From Hymenoscyphus infarciens (lineage: Eukaryota; Ascomycota; Leotiomycetes; Helotiales; Helotiaceae): a DNA stretch of 64,000 bases. Position 1 is the stretch's first letter. Each line of letters starts with the position of its first letter. Both the position numbers and the translations under genes were made by a program. Where the stretch lies: assembly GCA_001414345.1 (NCBI GenBank), contig LLCB01000298.1, positions 1 through 64,000 on the forward strand. The letters run 5' to 3'. Of this stretch, positions 20,161-31,797 are shown piece after piece. The notes below the pieces were generated by a model, which did no database searches, was not told the DNA's origin, and worked only from the letters and a program-made list of their open reading frames with translations.

Positions 20161-23100
20161 CCTGACTTCATGCTCTTGTGTATAGATTCTAGCAATCTTT
20201 TTATTACTCTCTCGTTATCGCGATGAGTAAGAAATACTAGTTGAAAAACGAGTGGAAGATTTCGTACTCTCGTCTAAATTTTCATAAAAGTAGCTAGTTA
20301 ATAACCATAGTCTTAAGCTATACGCTAATAGATAATAAGGCTTTTAACTTAATTATAGTCTTTTTAATTTTAATTCATAGTTTCTCTAGAGTATACTTAT
20401 AATAAGAAAGCAAAAAAGGTTATAAAAGCGAGAAGTATTTATATACTATAATAGCGAGTAATATTAAGAGAATATATTAATTAAGTCTAGTCTTAGTTTC
20501 GAAAATAAAGAAGACGAGTATAAATAAAATATAACTAATAATAAAGAGTTAGTTTTTAAGCTATTTAGAGAGAATTCTTTTTTTTCTTCTCTACTAATAC
20601 TAAATCTTATAGTTTCTATAAAAGAGCTTAAGTTTTATTCTAAGTATATCTTATAGAAATAATTAGAATTAATATAAACTACTATTTATTAACTAAACAA
20701 AAACACGAAAATATTCCTAGTCTCTTATAACTTTATATCTCTTTAGTTATTCTTATATCTTATATAATTTAGTAGAACGCGGTTCTAATCTTATATTTCT
20801 AGCTCTAATACGACTAAATATTTAAATTATTATCTTATTCTTTAAACTCTACTAAAGTATATAATAATATAGAAATTTAATAATAATTTACTTATAATCT
20901 TATATTTAAAAAGCTCTACTAAAAAAATATTTTTTTTAGCGTAAGTTAGCTTATAATATAAGCTTATCTACTTCTACTACTATACTCTTTTATTCTTCCT
21001 TATAATTATTATATCTTCTCTAGAATAGTATAAGACGAATACTACTTCTAGTATAAAAAAGTCTACTAAAAGAGCTTTAAAAGCTACTAAAAAAGTCTTT
21101 TAAAAGAAGGCCGCCTCGTAGACGTGTTTCTTAACTAGAAAGAATTCTATAAAATAGAAGTTATTAAGAATATAAGAGAGTAAGAGAGATTAAATAAAGA
21201 GATAGAAAGAGATATACCTCTACTATATATAAAGTAAGTATAAATAGCTTTAATTTAGATTTTAATATCTTAGTACTCTTAAACTAGCTTAGTAGTATTA
21301 TAGTTTAAAGCTACTTAGAGTTTAGTCTAAAACTATCTTAAATAAGAATAGTTTTAAACTAGACTACTAAACGCGTTTATACGTAGATTATAAGAATAAC
21401 TAAAGAGATAATAGTTAAAAGAATCTATTTTAAGAGTATTTACTAGCGACTTAGTCTAGAGAATTATATATAGTATATTATAACTTAGTCTTAAATATTA
21501 TAGTATTTATTAACTTACTTATATAATAATCTAATTCTAAGAATAGAGCGATAATAAGAATAATATTAGAAAATCATATATAATTCTAAAAAGAGATAGC
21601 CGCGTTTTAAGACTTTATAAAAATTAGCGTCGTAGCTATTATAATATACTACTTTATAGACGTTGTTTTTATAATATCGAATATATAACTAGAAGTTTAA
21701 AAAGTTAAGATATATTTTAAGAATAAAGCTTAATTATTCTTATCTAGCTTATATAACTTCTCTTAAAGTAGAAGATCTCGACGTATTATACTTAGAATCT
21801 AGTTCTTTATAGTTAATTACGTAAGAGAAGTGAGATTAATATCGTTACTTTTCTTAACTCTATTAATCTACTCTATTATTCTTAGATAATAAATAAGAAG
21901 TAAAGAAACGACTCTAGTTATAAATAATTTATTATTATTAAAACCTCGACAACGTAATACTTATAATAGTACGAAATATATACGACTATCGAAGAGTTAT
22001 ATAGAAGTATATTTAGTAGAATAAAGTATATAAATATAAGGCTCTAATATAGATTAAAGACTAAATTAGTCTTCAACTATTCTAAGTAAAAGCAGCTATA
22101 TATAGAAGATTAGATAATATAAAAGTCTAATAATAATAAGAACTAAGACTATTCTAATATAGATAATTCTAAGTAATAAGAGCTAAAAGCTAAATATATA
22201 ATATTCGAATCTTAATATCTTCTATATATAAATATTAGATATTAATATCTTTAGTATATAAGTATTAGTAATTTATACTCTCGGCGTATAAGTATTAGTA
22301 ATTTATAATAGCTAGCTATTATAATACTAGTTTAAATAGAATTATTTTACTCGATTCTACGAACTTATTAGATTATCTATAATTATATAAACTAGTAGCG
22401 CTATTAGAGAGATAAGAGACTACTAGCTCTTAGTAATATTCTTAAATAGCGAATTATAAAGCGAAAGAGTCTCTAAAATCGCTTCTACTAAAGTCTAATT
22501 CTCTTAGTCGCTAGAATTATCTTATATCTTAGCGATTCTATAGTTACTAATATAGTATCTATAGAACTAGTTATACTAGCTCTTTCTATAAAAGTAAGTA
22601 AAGTAATAAGAATACTTTCTCGAAGTATCTATTATACTCTAATAAGAGTTTAAAAACTTTGAAATAGATAGAGTAGAGATAAAAAGTAGATTTAGAGAAT
22701 AATACTCGATAATATATTAGCTAGCTTTATAGCTTTAAGTACTCTAAGAAGTTATAGAGATTTATAAGTAGCTATATATTTACTTTTATAAAATAGTTAG
22801 TACTTTTACTATCTAGAAATAGCTTTAAGATTCTATAATTATCTGATTTCTCTCTTTATTCTTTAGAATACTTATATTTCTATAAAATCGCTTCTTTTAT
22901 AAGAATAAGTAATAAACTTAAACGTCTTAGTAGAAGTTTACTTCGTTTACTTCTCTATATATCGATCTATATATATATTTAGTAGTCTCTTACTTAATTC
23001 TCTATCTAAGAAGAGACTTAGAAGAATTTAGCTTATCTAGATAGAGTAGAAGAAAAAAGAGAAGAGAAGAGAAAAGAAGATAAAAGCTACGAAAGAATAA

Positions 23101-23936
23101 AATCTAACTTTTTAAAATAATTCTTATTTTAATTATCTTAAAAAGTCTAAGCTTTTTATTAATTATAAGCTTTTTACTCTAGTAGTATATTCGCTATTTA
23201 TATATTAGATTATCTTTTTTATTTTTTTTATTTTTATATTTATCTAGTCTTTTTAGCTATTAGAGAGATAGCTATATAGACGTACTTATTTATAAAGTTT
23301 CTATCTAAAGAAGCTTATATACTTCTTAAAGTATCTATTATTAGACTTTATATTTATCGCTTATTCTAGGCTCTCTAGTAATAGCTTAGTATCTCTTCTA
23401 TTCTCTTGATTTTATTACTAATATAAATAAATTAGATATAATATAATAGCTTTTATAAGTAGAAGCTTAGAGCTTATTTAATACGTATATATTATATCTT
23501 TTTAAATATATATACTACTAAGAATAATTAAGTAATATATAATAAATATATATATATTATAATATATACTAATATTTAGCTAATATATATTATAGTATAT
23601 TCTTTTACTCGTACTTTCTTATAATATATATATAAAGATATATACTATAAAAATTAAATAATATACTCTTTTAATCTCTTAACCTTTAACTTTTATATAT
23701 TTTAGAATCTCTATTACTACTAGCACTAGTATTATAACGGCATGCCGTCCTATATAGCCGATATTACATAGCATATGCCGTGTTTCAGTAGTTGTTGTTT
23801 TATATTATCTAATTTAGGAAGGTTACGTACGTCCGTACGTCCGTCCGGACTTTCGGACGTACTTCGTAGGGTTCGGGCTTTTGTATTAGCCGACGTATGT
23901 TGTTGTTCGGTTTCGTACCTCTTTTTGTCGTCTAAA

Positions 23937-24095
23937 CCTCTTATATATAGCAGCCTACTCTCCTAGAGTCAGAAAAGGCCAGTTTAGCCTTTTCTTCCGT
24001 ATTAGTACCTAGTATCTATATACGTCATTCTACTATACGCACTCCTATATGCCTCTACTATAGTTGTATATATTTCGTGCCGTTATAAGTATAGC
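23937..24095. repeat. Direct repeat, left copy (LTR-like?)
   Basis: Shares CCTCTTATATATAG (23,937), CTTTTCTTC-YRTATTAG-RCCTAG and GTATATATTTCGTG (24,066) with the copy 1,044 bp to the right. The order and offset are constant. Confidence 0.5.
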
Positions 24096-24980
24096 TTAAC
24101 TATAAGTACGCTACTCTATCGACTAGCTCGTAAATATAAAATTAGATAGATTATTATAATAATTAGAGTCTAGACTTAGATCTTTTATTTTATAAGTAGA
24201 CTTTTAGTAAAATAACTAAAACCGACGATAGTTATAATAAATATTAGTATAATATATATACTAGATTATATACTAAATATACATAAGAGAGCTAAATAGT
24301 AATTACTAATTATTAGTTAAAGTAATAAAATAATTAAATATATATAAGTATCTTTTAACTCTATATTTATATATAAATCCTATATATCTAAGTTAAATTA
24401 TATACGAGCTAGATAGACTCTTAGTTAAGTCTTCTCTATATAGAAATAATAATAATCGTTTTCTAGTATACTAACTTATATAGAATCTTTCTCTAATATA
24501 TTTCTAACTTAGGTTTTCTAGTTCTATTCTCTATTCTCTCTACTCTATAGTTCTATATCTCTCTAGAGATATTTATATAACTTTATCTACTATACTCTTA
24601 AATATATTTTAAATATCTACTAATAACTATATATAGAAGAAAATCTATTATTTAGTTATAAAGATCTCTCTAGTTTTATACTCTTTTTTATATTATCTAA
24701 GTCTTTTCTAATTACTCTATTACTATTATTAAAGGTTCTTTAGCTTTTCTAGTAATTATAATAGTATACTATACTAAATTACTAGTATTTATAAAACTGC
24801 TAATACCTTTAATACCTCTAGACTAAGATTTATAATTAATTTAATACTTATATAATAGAAGATACTAAAGAGATTAAGATTCGAATATTATATCTTTAGC
24901 TTTAAAGCTCTTATTATTTAGTATTAGCTATATTAGATAGAGCTCGGTTATTATTATTATTAAGACTTAGTAATTTCTAA

Positions 24981-25139
24981 CCTCTTATATATAGATATAT
25001 ATACTTAGTATAGAAGAGAGATAGTTTTTCCTTTTCTTCTATATTAGAGCCTAGTTTTTACTTATATTATTCTATCTCGAACGTACTTCTATATATCTCT
25101 TTAGTAGTAGTATATATTTCGTGCTATTATAATCTCAAA
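24981..25139. repeat. Direct repeat, right copy (LTR-like?)
   Basis: Second copy with the same motifs at the same 1,044-bp offset. It is more AT-rich than the left copy through transitions. Termini and target duplication could not be fixed, so an LTR pair of a small (TRIM-like) element is only one reading. Confidence 0.5.
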
Positions 25140-25740
25140 ACTAGTATCTTATATTCTTAAATATTTAATAAATCAACTACTAAGCCTAATTAGGTAATTT
25201 TTACATATATAGATAGCGCTATATTAACTTATTAAAAGTCTCTATAATATTTAAATTATTAAAAGTAATCTCTATACTATTTTATAATTAATTAGATTAT
25301 AATTATAAGCTTTTAGAAAAGGCTTTAATAAGTCTTAGTAAGTCTTAATAGACTACTCTACTTTTTTATTAAGATATAGCGATAAATTAGCGCTAAAGAG
25401 CTATATATATACTAAAGAGCTATATATAGCTACTCTTTAGAACTTATTACTTCTTAATATATATTTTAAATACTTATTCTATTATAAATATAACTCTTTA
25501 CTAGTCTATTTTTAATTATATCTAAGAATTACTATCTTCTAACTATTAGTTATTAAGTTATTAATTATTTAGGTTATATCTTTAGAGTTACTACGTTTTA
25601 GAGTTATTATAACTAACTTATATAAAGAGAATCTTAAAATAATAATTTAATTAGACTTTTACTTAATTATATAATTAGCTCGTTAAATCCTCTACTTTAA
25701 TTCACTTCACTTATAAAGGCTTAATATATATATCTCTGAA

Positions 25741-26194
25741 GTCAACTAGTACATTGAAAGCTTTAGCTCTCTGTTATCTATGATCGGCTAAAATTCGGAT
25801 TTCGACCCCTCCAAGGCACGTGCAAAGACGGCGTTCTAAGAAACCGGTTCATAATGATTGGTCCAAAAAGGCGTCTTCATCCTTGGTGTTGAAATGCACT
25901 TGAAATGGTAGAACAAGACATCTCCTGGGAGAAAGCAAAAAAAGTACTGTGCAGCGGCGTGGGGAAGATATGTACACAAATATGAGATTGGTATACAATC
26001 TCTGAGATCCCGCTTGAGATCTGCCCTTCTTTACTTCTTTTCTCTCGTCTTCTCCAGCTTACAAGTTGCAAAGCTTCTCTTTTGCCCCTCAGCCATTCTA
26101 ACAGGTTCAAGAAAGACGAAGAAAGATACGGAAGTTGAAGAAGCACCACGAATACCATACGAAATTTCTCGAATACGGAAGCGGTGTATTCAAC
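25741..26194. other. Promoter/5' region of siroheme synthase gene
   Basis: 450 bp of balanced composition between the AT-rich block and the ATG at 26,195. It probably holds the promoter and 5' UTR. No other gene. Confidence 0.5.
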
Positions 26195-28004
26195 ATGGAA
26201 CCTGTCTCTCTCCTTACCTCAATTGACTGCACATCGCATGTCCATCTCATCATCGGCTCGAATCCTCTAGCAGCAGCAAGATGCGCCAAATCACTAGAAG
26301 TGGGCGCAAAGCCACTTCTTCTTGCACCAGAGTCGGCAGAACTCCATTATGCTCTGCAGAAGAAAATAGATAGCGGGGAAGTCAAGTGGCTCAAGAAATC
26401 CTTTGAGGACGACGACGTGCTGCGTCTGGGGAGGGGAGAAGTTGGCCAGGTGGTTGACGCTGTGTTCGTCACATCGGGATCTCGAGATCCGCAGAGTAGG
26501 TTGCAATACCCCATTACAGGGTTTTCTCAGAACGGAGGCTAACATACCCCAAGGCGTCCATATCTCCAACCTCTGCAAAAGAAATCGAATTCCGGTCAAT
26601 GTCTCAGATACCCCGGCACTCTGCACATTCAGTCTCCTCTCCACCTACACAGATGGCCCTCTACAGATAGGCGTTACCACCAACGGTAGAGGATGTAAGC
26701 TTTCTTCCAGAATTCGGAGGGAAATTGCTTCGTCGCTCCCTCCACAACTGGGTGCAGCATGTTCCAGGCTAGGAATGATTCGAAAGAAGATACAAGAGGA
26801 GGATCGCCTCTCTCACACTGCAGTGCCAGGCGGACTTGACGAAGAGGAATCGGTGGACCAGACTTCCAGTTTCAACAAGTTGGTTACCGAAGCTGATTTT
26901 GATGCGGCGAAAAATCGAAGGATAAGATGGCTTTCCCAAATATGCGAATACTGGCCACTCCGTCGGTTGGCAAATATCACAGACGCAGACGCAAACACAG
27001 TTCTCGAATCATATTCTGCACACTCCACGTCGAGCCCACCTCCACTAGACCATATGCGAAATCCTTCAGCGCCTACCGAAAAGAAAGGACGCATAGTTTT
27101 GGCTGGCAGTGGTCCTGGTCACCCAGATCTCCTTACTCGTGCAACTCACAAAGCTATTTTATCTGCCGATTTGATTCTAGCAGACAAGCTCGTTCCGTCC
27201 GGAGTTCTTGATCTGATACCACGTCGAACCCCTGTTCATATCGCACGAAAATTCCCGGGAAATGCGGAGCAAGCACAAGAAGAACTCTTGTCAATGGCTC
27301 TTGCGGGTATCAAGGCAGGGAAAACAGTTCTTCGACTAAAGCAAGGTGATCCGTATATATATGGTCGAGGCGGGGAAGAATACGAGTTCTTTCGCAAAGA
27401 AGGATATGAGAAGGACATTTGTGTACTTCCGGGTATAACAAGCGCACTCAGCGCACCAATGTTTGCAACAATACCAGCAACTCAAAGGGGCGTCAGTGAT
27501 CAGGTTTTGATATGCACGGGAACAGGAAGGAAGGGGAAGCCTTCAACACCACCAGAATTTGTGCAGACGAGGACGGTGGTCTTTTTGATGGCATTACACA
27601 GAATTGGCGCATTGGTCAAGGATCTTACCACATGGGATTCAGTAGATGCAAAGGTGTTGCTTCCATCCGAGGATGGAACGGAAGTGGTGGATCAAAGTAG
27701 AAAACTTTGGCCCGCTTCCACACCTTGTGCTGTCATTGAGCGAGCGAGTTGTCCGGATCAACGCGTGATTCGAACAACGCTGGAATTCGTAGCCAGCGCC
27801 ATTGAGAGTGAAGGAAGTAGACCTCCTGGATTACTTGTACTTGGAAGGTCGTGTGAAGCATTAATGAAAGGTGATTCTAGTCGAAAATGGATCGTAGAAG
27901 AAGGATGGGGTGGATTGGATTTTGATGAATTTCCTGGTGAAGAGGAAATCTTTCTAAGCGGCGAAGTTGCAAGAAAAGAAACCGAGAAGACCGGGGTTGA
28001 ATGA
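26195..28004 (+). CDS. MET1: Siroheme synthase / uroporphyrinogen-III C-methyltransferase (Met1-type)
   Basis: Two exons, 26,195-26,495 and 26,554-28,004, 583 aa. The 58-bp intron (GTAGGT...GGCTAACAT...AAG) joins two overlapping frames so that VFVTSGSRDPQ continues into VHISNLCKRNRIPVNVSD, the expected CysG-like order. The N-terminal about 200 residues form a Met8/CysG-like NAD-binding and dimerisation region (VTTNGRGCKLSSRIRREI). The C-terminal methyltransferase domain shows GSGPGHPDLLT, LRLKQGDPYIYGRGGEE and VLPGITSALSAP. The enzyme methylates uroporphyrinogen III with S-adenosylmethionine to precorrin-2 on the path to siroheme, the cofactor of sulfite and nitrite reductase. Whether the N-terminal part is an active dehydrogenase/chelatase is not clear. 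An acidic tail follows the domain. Confidence 0.9.
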
Positions 28005-28327
28005 TAGAATGCATTTGAGGGGTGTTTTTTGGAAAGGAGTCATTTTATGACGAGAAATCGGGGTTGGTGCATAGCGCAAGGCGTAATATATAGACAAAGC
28101 GACATCGCAGCCATGCAAGTAACAAAAAACGGATGGTGGTATATCATTATTCCTCTTGCTCTCTCTGGGTATCGTTTGGGCGACCTAAATGTCGAGTCCT
28201 CCACTCCGTGGCATCTCATCTCTTCATAATTCATTTCCTCCGCATTATTCATTCGCGATTAAAGTTCGAGGCGTGTGATAGTCCTGCTTCCTCTCTCAAA
28301 ATCCCGAAAATCTTCCCCCTCCAAAGC
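28005..28327. other. 3' intergenic region between convergent genes
   Basis: About 320 bp between the siroheme synthase (+) and Spc19 (-) stop codons; no gene seen. Confidence 0.5.
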
Positions 28328-29069
28328 TCACGATTCCTCTTCCCCACCCCCCAAGTTCGTCCCAGCAGCAACACTCATCCTCAACTGCCTCTGCCTCTGC
28401 TGACTCTGCAACCCCAACCTCTCAACCGCATACCCCAGCCGTTCCTTCTTCTGCCTCAAAGCTTTGAGTCGCAGCACCCTCCCCTCATCACCCGTCTCGC
28501 TCTTTGATTTTCCAGATACCAATCGGTCTAAACTCCGCTTCTTACGCAATCCTTGGGATTCATCGTTTGACAGCCGACCTTCTAGCAGTTCGGAACGCGC
28601 GATTAGAGCTTGTTCTCGGCGCTCGAGTTTGGAGACGTGGGATTCAGAGCGGGCGAGGAGGGTTTGGATTGCGGGGGCGAGTTCGGCTGCTAGGGAGGCT
28701 TGGGCTGCGGTGAGGGTTGTGGAGGGGGTGAGCTCGAAATGCTGGTAGGTTTGTTGTTAGTATTGCGAATTTTGGGGGGGTTGGAAGGGAGGGAGGGGTG
28801 ATAAGGTGGGAGTTGGGCCTGCCGATAGCAAAGGGGAAAGGGGAAAGGGGAAAGGGAAAACGTACGCGTGTGCTGGTTAAGACTTTCTTTAGTCTTGGGA
28901 AATCGGAAATTCCGGCATCGAGAATGGAGATTGAGGAATCGAGGAGGCTTAATGAGGAACGGAGGGAGGAAACAGAGGAAGAAAGCGTGTTGAGGGCTTG
29001 GGATTGGGATGTGTACTGGGTTTGTGTTGTATTTTGGTAGAGGGAGTTGAGGGAAGTTGTGTGATTCAT
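28328..29069 (-). CDS. SPC19: DASH/Dam1 complex subunit Spc19
   Basis: Two exons on the minus strand, 29,069-28,866 and 28,741-28,328, 205 aa. The 124-bp intron has GTACGT donor and CTAAC...CCTACCAG acceptor, phase 0, joining ...RLKKVLTSTR to HFELTPSTTL. Family features: SSVSSLRSSLSLLDSSISIL, a DFPRLKKVL motif, AAQASLAAELAPAI, then a coiled-coil-like KLERREQALIARSELLEGRL. Spc19 is part of the DASH ring that couples kinetochores to spindle microtubules. An upstream in-frame ATG at 29,087 would add six residues. The basic tail is longer than in yeast Spc19. The intron contains a polypyrimidine (CCCCTTT)n run on the sense strand. Confidence 0.88.
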
Positions 29070-29230
29070 TTTGTAATTATGGTACATCTAGTTGTGATGT
29101 TGTGGTGGCATTGAATGCTGGTCTTGTTTTGATAGAGCGGAAACGCGAATCTCCAGGATCAAAACGGCACCGCTCGCCGGGGTATTTCTGGACTGCCGCC
29201 TTTAAACATCAAGCCGCCCACCGGTTCCAA

Positions 29231-30877
29231 ATACCGTCCGAGGTTCTATCGCAAGCCTCAATTCACTCTATCAAAACAAACCTCTCATTAAGCACGACTC
29301 GATACGGATCCTGTTATTACATCCTTCCGAGGACCATTCTTCGGTCATCAAATGCAGTCTTATTCGGAGAGCTTTGAGAGAAGCGAAGCAGGATACAATC
29401 GATCATTACACAGCTCTCTCTTATGTCTGGGGCGACCAGAATACCCTCAAGGATATATTCGTCGATGACCATGTTACCAGTGTAACAGTCAACCTTATTC
29501 ACGCCCTTCGAGACTTGCGTGACGAACGGAGAGTTCTATCTTTGTGGGCCGATGCCATGTGCATCAATCAGGACGACGTGGATGAGAAGAGTAAGCCAGT
29601 CAACATGATGGGGTCCATCTATACCATCGCGCAACACATACCTTGGGGAGAGCACCCCTGAATCTCGAGAGACGTTTGAACGACTTCAAGAGTGGCACGA
29701 AGCAAGTCTATCCACCAAATCCACCACAATAAACAGGCACTTGTTTTCACGACCTTGGTACACTAGGGTGTGGGTTTTTCAAGAGCTGGTACTGTCCCGT
29801 GATTCATGGCTTCAGTGTGGGAGGGTTCGTGTAGGATGAAATGAGCTCAGGGACCTCAGCGAGGACCTTATTGACCAAGAGAGCACCAGTTTGTCATATA
29901 AATCGACGCTGGATTCCACTACCTACAGAACCATGAGGCAAATGCAAGAGACAAGGACGAGATTCCACGGTTCGAAATTCACGCCTCAAACCACTCGCCT
30001 TCCACTGATGGAGATTATACAGTCCAGGCGTGGCCTTGGAGTTCATGATCCTAGAGATATGATCTATGCACATCTCGGCATGGCCACCCTCTTTCCTACG
30101 GAACTACTTGTGTGGGACATTGATTATTTGAAACCGGTTGCCGAACTCTACACGGCCCTCTCAATGGCAATAATTCAAAATAGGAAAGATCTCTGGATTC
30201 TTCGTCAGACTTCCAACGTTGATCCAAGTATGCGCAGACCAGGCCTTCCTTCTTGGGTGCCGGATTAGTCGTCACCACCACCAATTGAGGTATACCAAGC
30301 CACATGGAACACTGAGGGGAATGAAGTGCATCCTCAAGAAAAAGCGTATATCAGGAATATCGAGGGAAGGGTATCACTTATCACGCAAAACTTGAACTAT
30401 GTCCGAGGAGACAGTGCCAAAAGAAATCATTTCCCGCCACTTCTCGCTCTTCATGCCGTTAAACTAGACGTCATCGAAGAAATCCTTTCTGATAGATACA
30501 GCAGTACAAGCATCATGTTACAAGACGATAGGCCGGAAGATTCCAAAGTAATAACTTGCCCTTCCGACAGAATTCTTGCACGAAGCAAGCTCAACAGAGG
30601 ACGCGAACGTAAAGTCCTGGGTCCTATCTCTACAAAGCTAGGAGACCTAGTTAGTGAAGAAATCTCGCGTAGGTGTTCCGGAAAATGGTTTGCCTTTATC
30701 AAAGTTTTGATGCTACCACAAAATACCGAAGCGTATTTGGCCGTGTCTGGAAAAATGCTGGTGGGCACTTTGGCAAAATTTATTATAATCTCTTGGTTTT
30801 CCGCCGCCGAGTTTTTTACGGCCGTTCATTTCAGTTTTCGCCTCCTTTGCTGTAGTTATGACAGACTCGAAAGTTGA
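29231..30877 (+). pseudogene. Decayed HET-domain (heterokaryon incompatibility) gene
   Basis: HET-domain blocks are clear: YTALSYVWGD, VNLIHALRDLR, LWADAMCINQDD, IYTIAQH, YLGESTPESRETFERL and SRPWYTRVWVFQELV. The gene is broken by a frameshift near 29,635 (between IAQH and YLGE), by TGA at 29,837-29,839 and by TAG at 30,266-30,268. Both stops sit where Trp is expected, so G-to-A changes of TGG explain them. No plausible ATG was found in frame upstream of LNSLYQNKPLIKHD. Downstream of the domain about 330 residues stay readable, without a recognised second domain. HET proteins trigger cell death after fusion of incompatible hyphae; this copy should be inactive. Confidence 0.8.
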
Positions 30878-31215
30878 CGGGGCGAGTCCCATGGTATTTT
30901 CGTCCACTCCCTTCCCTTCTCTGTCAAATCCTCCTTGAGCATATCCCAGGCCAAATCAAGAGCATCATGTTCAATCGTTAGGAGGTGGCTAACACGTTAT
31001 GAGTTCTCTTGGATATCGTCAGCTGGATGCCAGGTATTACTTACAGAGCTTCTGCGTCCAAGTCGTCACAGTTCGTGGATTCGTCAAGGATCTGGCATAT
31101 TCGGCCACCTCTCCTTGAGAGTCTCGCATCGTTCGCGCTCCGTCATAAAATTACAAGTGCATTTTTATTTTCGTCGACCTGCACACAAATAGCTTTACAA
31201 CGGGGCTGGGTCGTT
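30856..31215 (-). pseudogene. Coding remnant, unknown, two exons
   Basis: On the minus strand a frame runs CQILDESTNCDDLDAEAL to a GTAAGT donor (31,044). After a 56-bp intron (to GTTAG at 30,989) it continues HLLTIEHDALDLAWDMLK...to a stop at 30,858-30,856. Joined, about 76 codons are open. Upstream the same frame has TGA at two places where protein-like sequence continues, so it appears decayed. It overlaps the HET remnant tail by about 20 bp. No family recognised. Confidence 0.3.
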
Positions 31216-31797
31216 GCTCAACTCAGCTCAAACTTTCAGACAACACACACCTTCATGCCGTGTTCAAACTTAGAGGAGCGAGCGAGCAGATCTCAAAGCT
31301 ACAATGTTCCACGACAGCGGTGTTTGCACATGCTAATGCGATATCGCGATGCATAAGGAAATAATGCTGACTGCTCTAGTCCCAGCAATCATATACTTGA
31401 CCTCAGTGAGCAAATCGGTCGATTGATCCGTTCAGCTACACATGCGACCAAGCCCCGACTTTTGAGGAGCTTGCACTCTCTGGAGCCTCATTTCCAGAGT
31501 CTTGCTCCGAGACATCCTCCTCTTTTGTAACGCTTTGAATTGCTCGTCGCCGTGCTTGAAAAAGATAACCTCGCTAGACTCGGAGAGAATGGAGTCTGCA
31601 GCGTAACCTGGCCTCATGGACCTTTCGCCATCTCAACCTACCACACAACTCGAGGAGGCCGTCCCAGGGATTCACGCCCATGAACCGTTCAGTCAGTCAG
31701 TTTCTCGCTCTGGAGACCCCAGCGATAGGGTGGGATCCAGAGATAGCTTGTCATAAGAGCATGGGAAGAATAGGGACTTGCTTTTCAACTGATTGGA
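31216..31797. other. Intergenic or unresolved decayed sequence
   Basis: No supported gene. A 61-codon minus-strand frame at 31,432-31,617 is basic and helical-looking but has no family match and may be chance. Confidence 0.4.

Larger units (their letters stand above)
20161..25740. other. AT-rich, RIP-like transposon desert
   Basis: 5.6 kb of TpA-saturated sequence with stops in all frames. Minus-strand frames near 20.2-20.9 kb read as long runs if TAA/TAG are taken as mutated Gln/Trp codons, suggesting a degraded transposon gene, but no domain was identified. A CpG-containing island with short inverted repeats (about 23,820-23,875) and a direct-repeat pair are described separately. No working gene is seen. 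Confidence 0.65.

Noticed and set aside
23775..23966. 63-codon plus-strand frame in the AT block
   Set aside because: Short, no family features, spans the inverted-repeat island.
26403..26542. Frameshift in the siroheme synthase gene
   Set aside because: The two overlapping frames are joined by a good 58-bp intron (GTAGGT, CTAAC, AAG), giving the expected domain continuity.
28644..29087. Single 147-codon minus-strand frame as a complete protein
   Set aside because: Its last third is Pro-rich intron translation; splicing at 28,865/28,742 restores Spc19.
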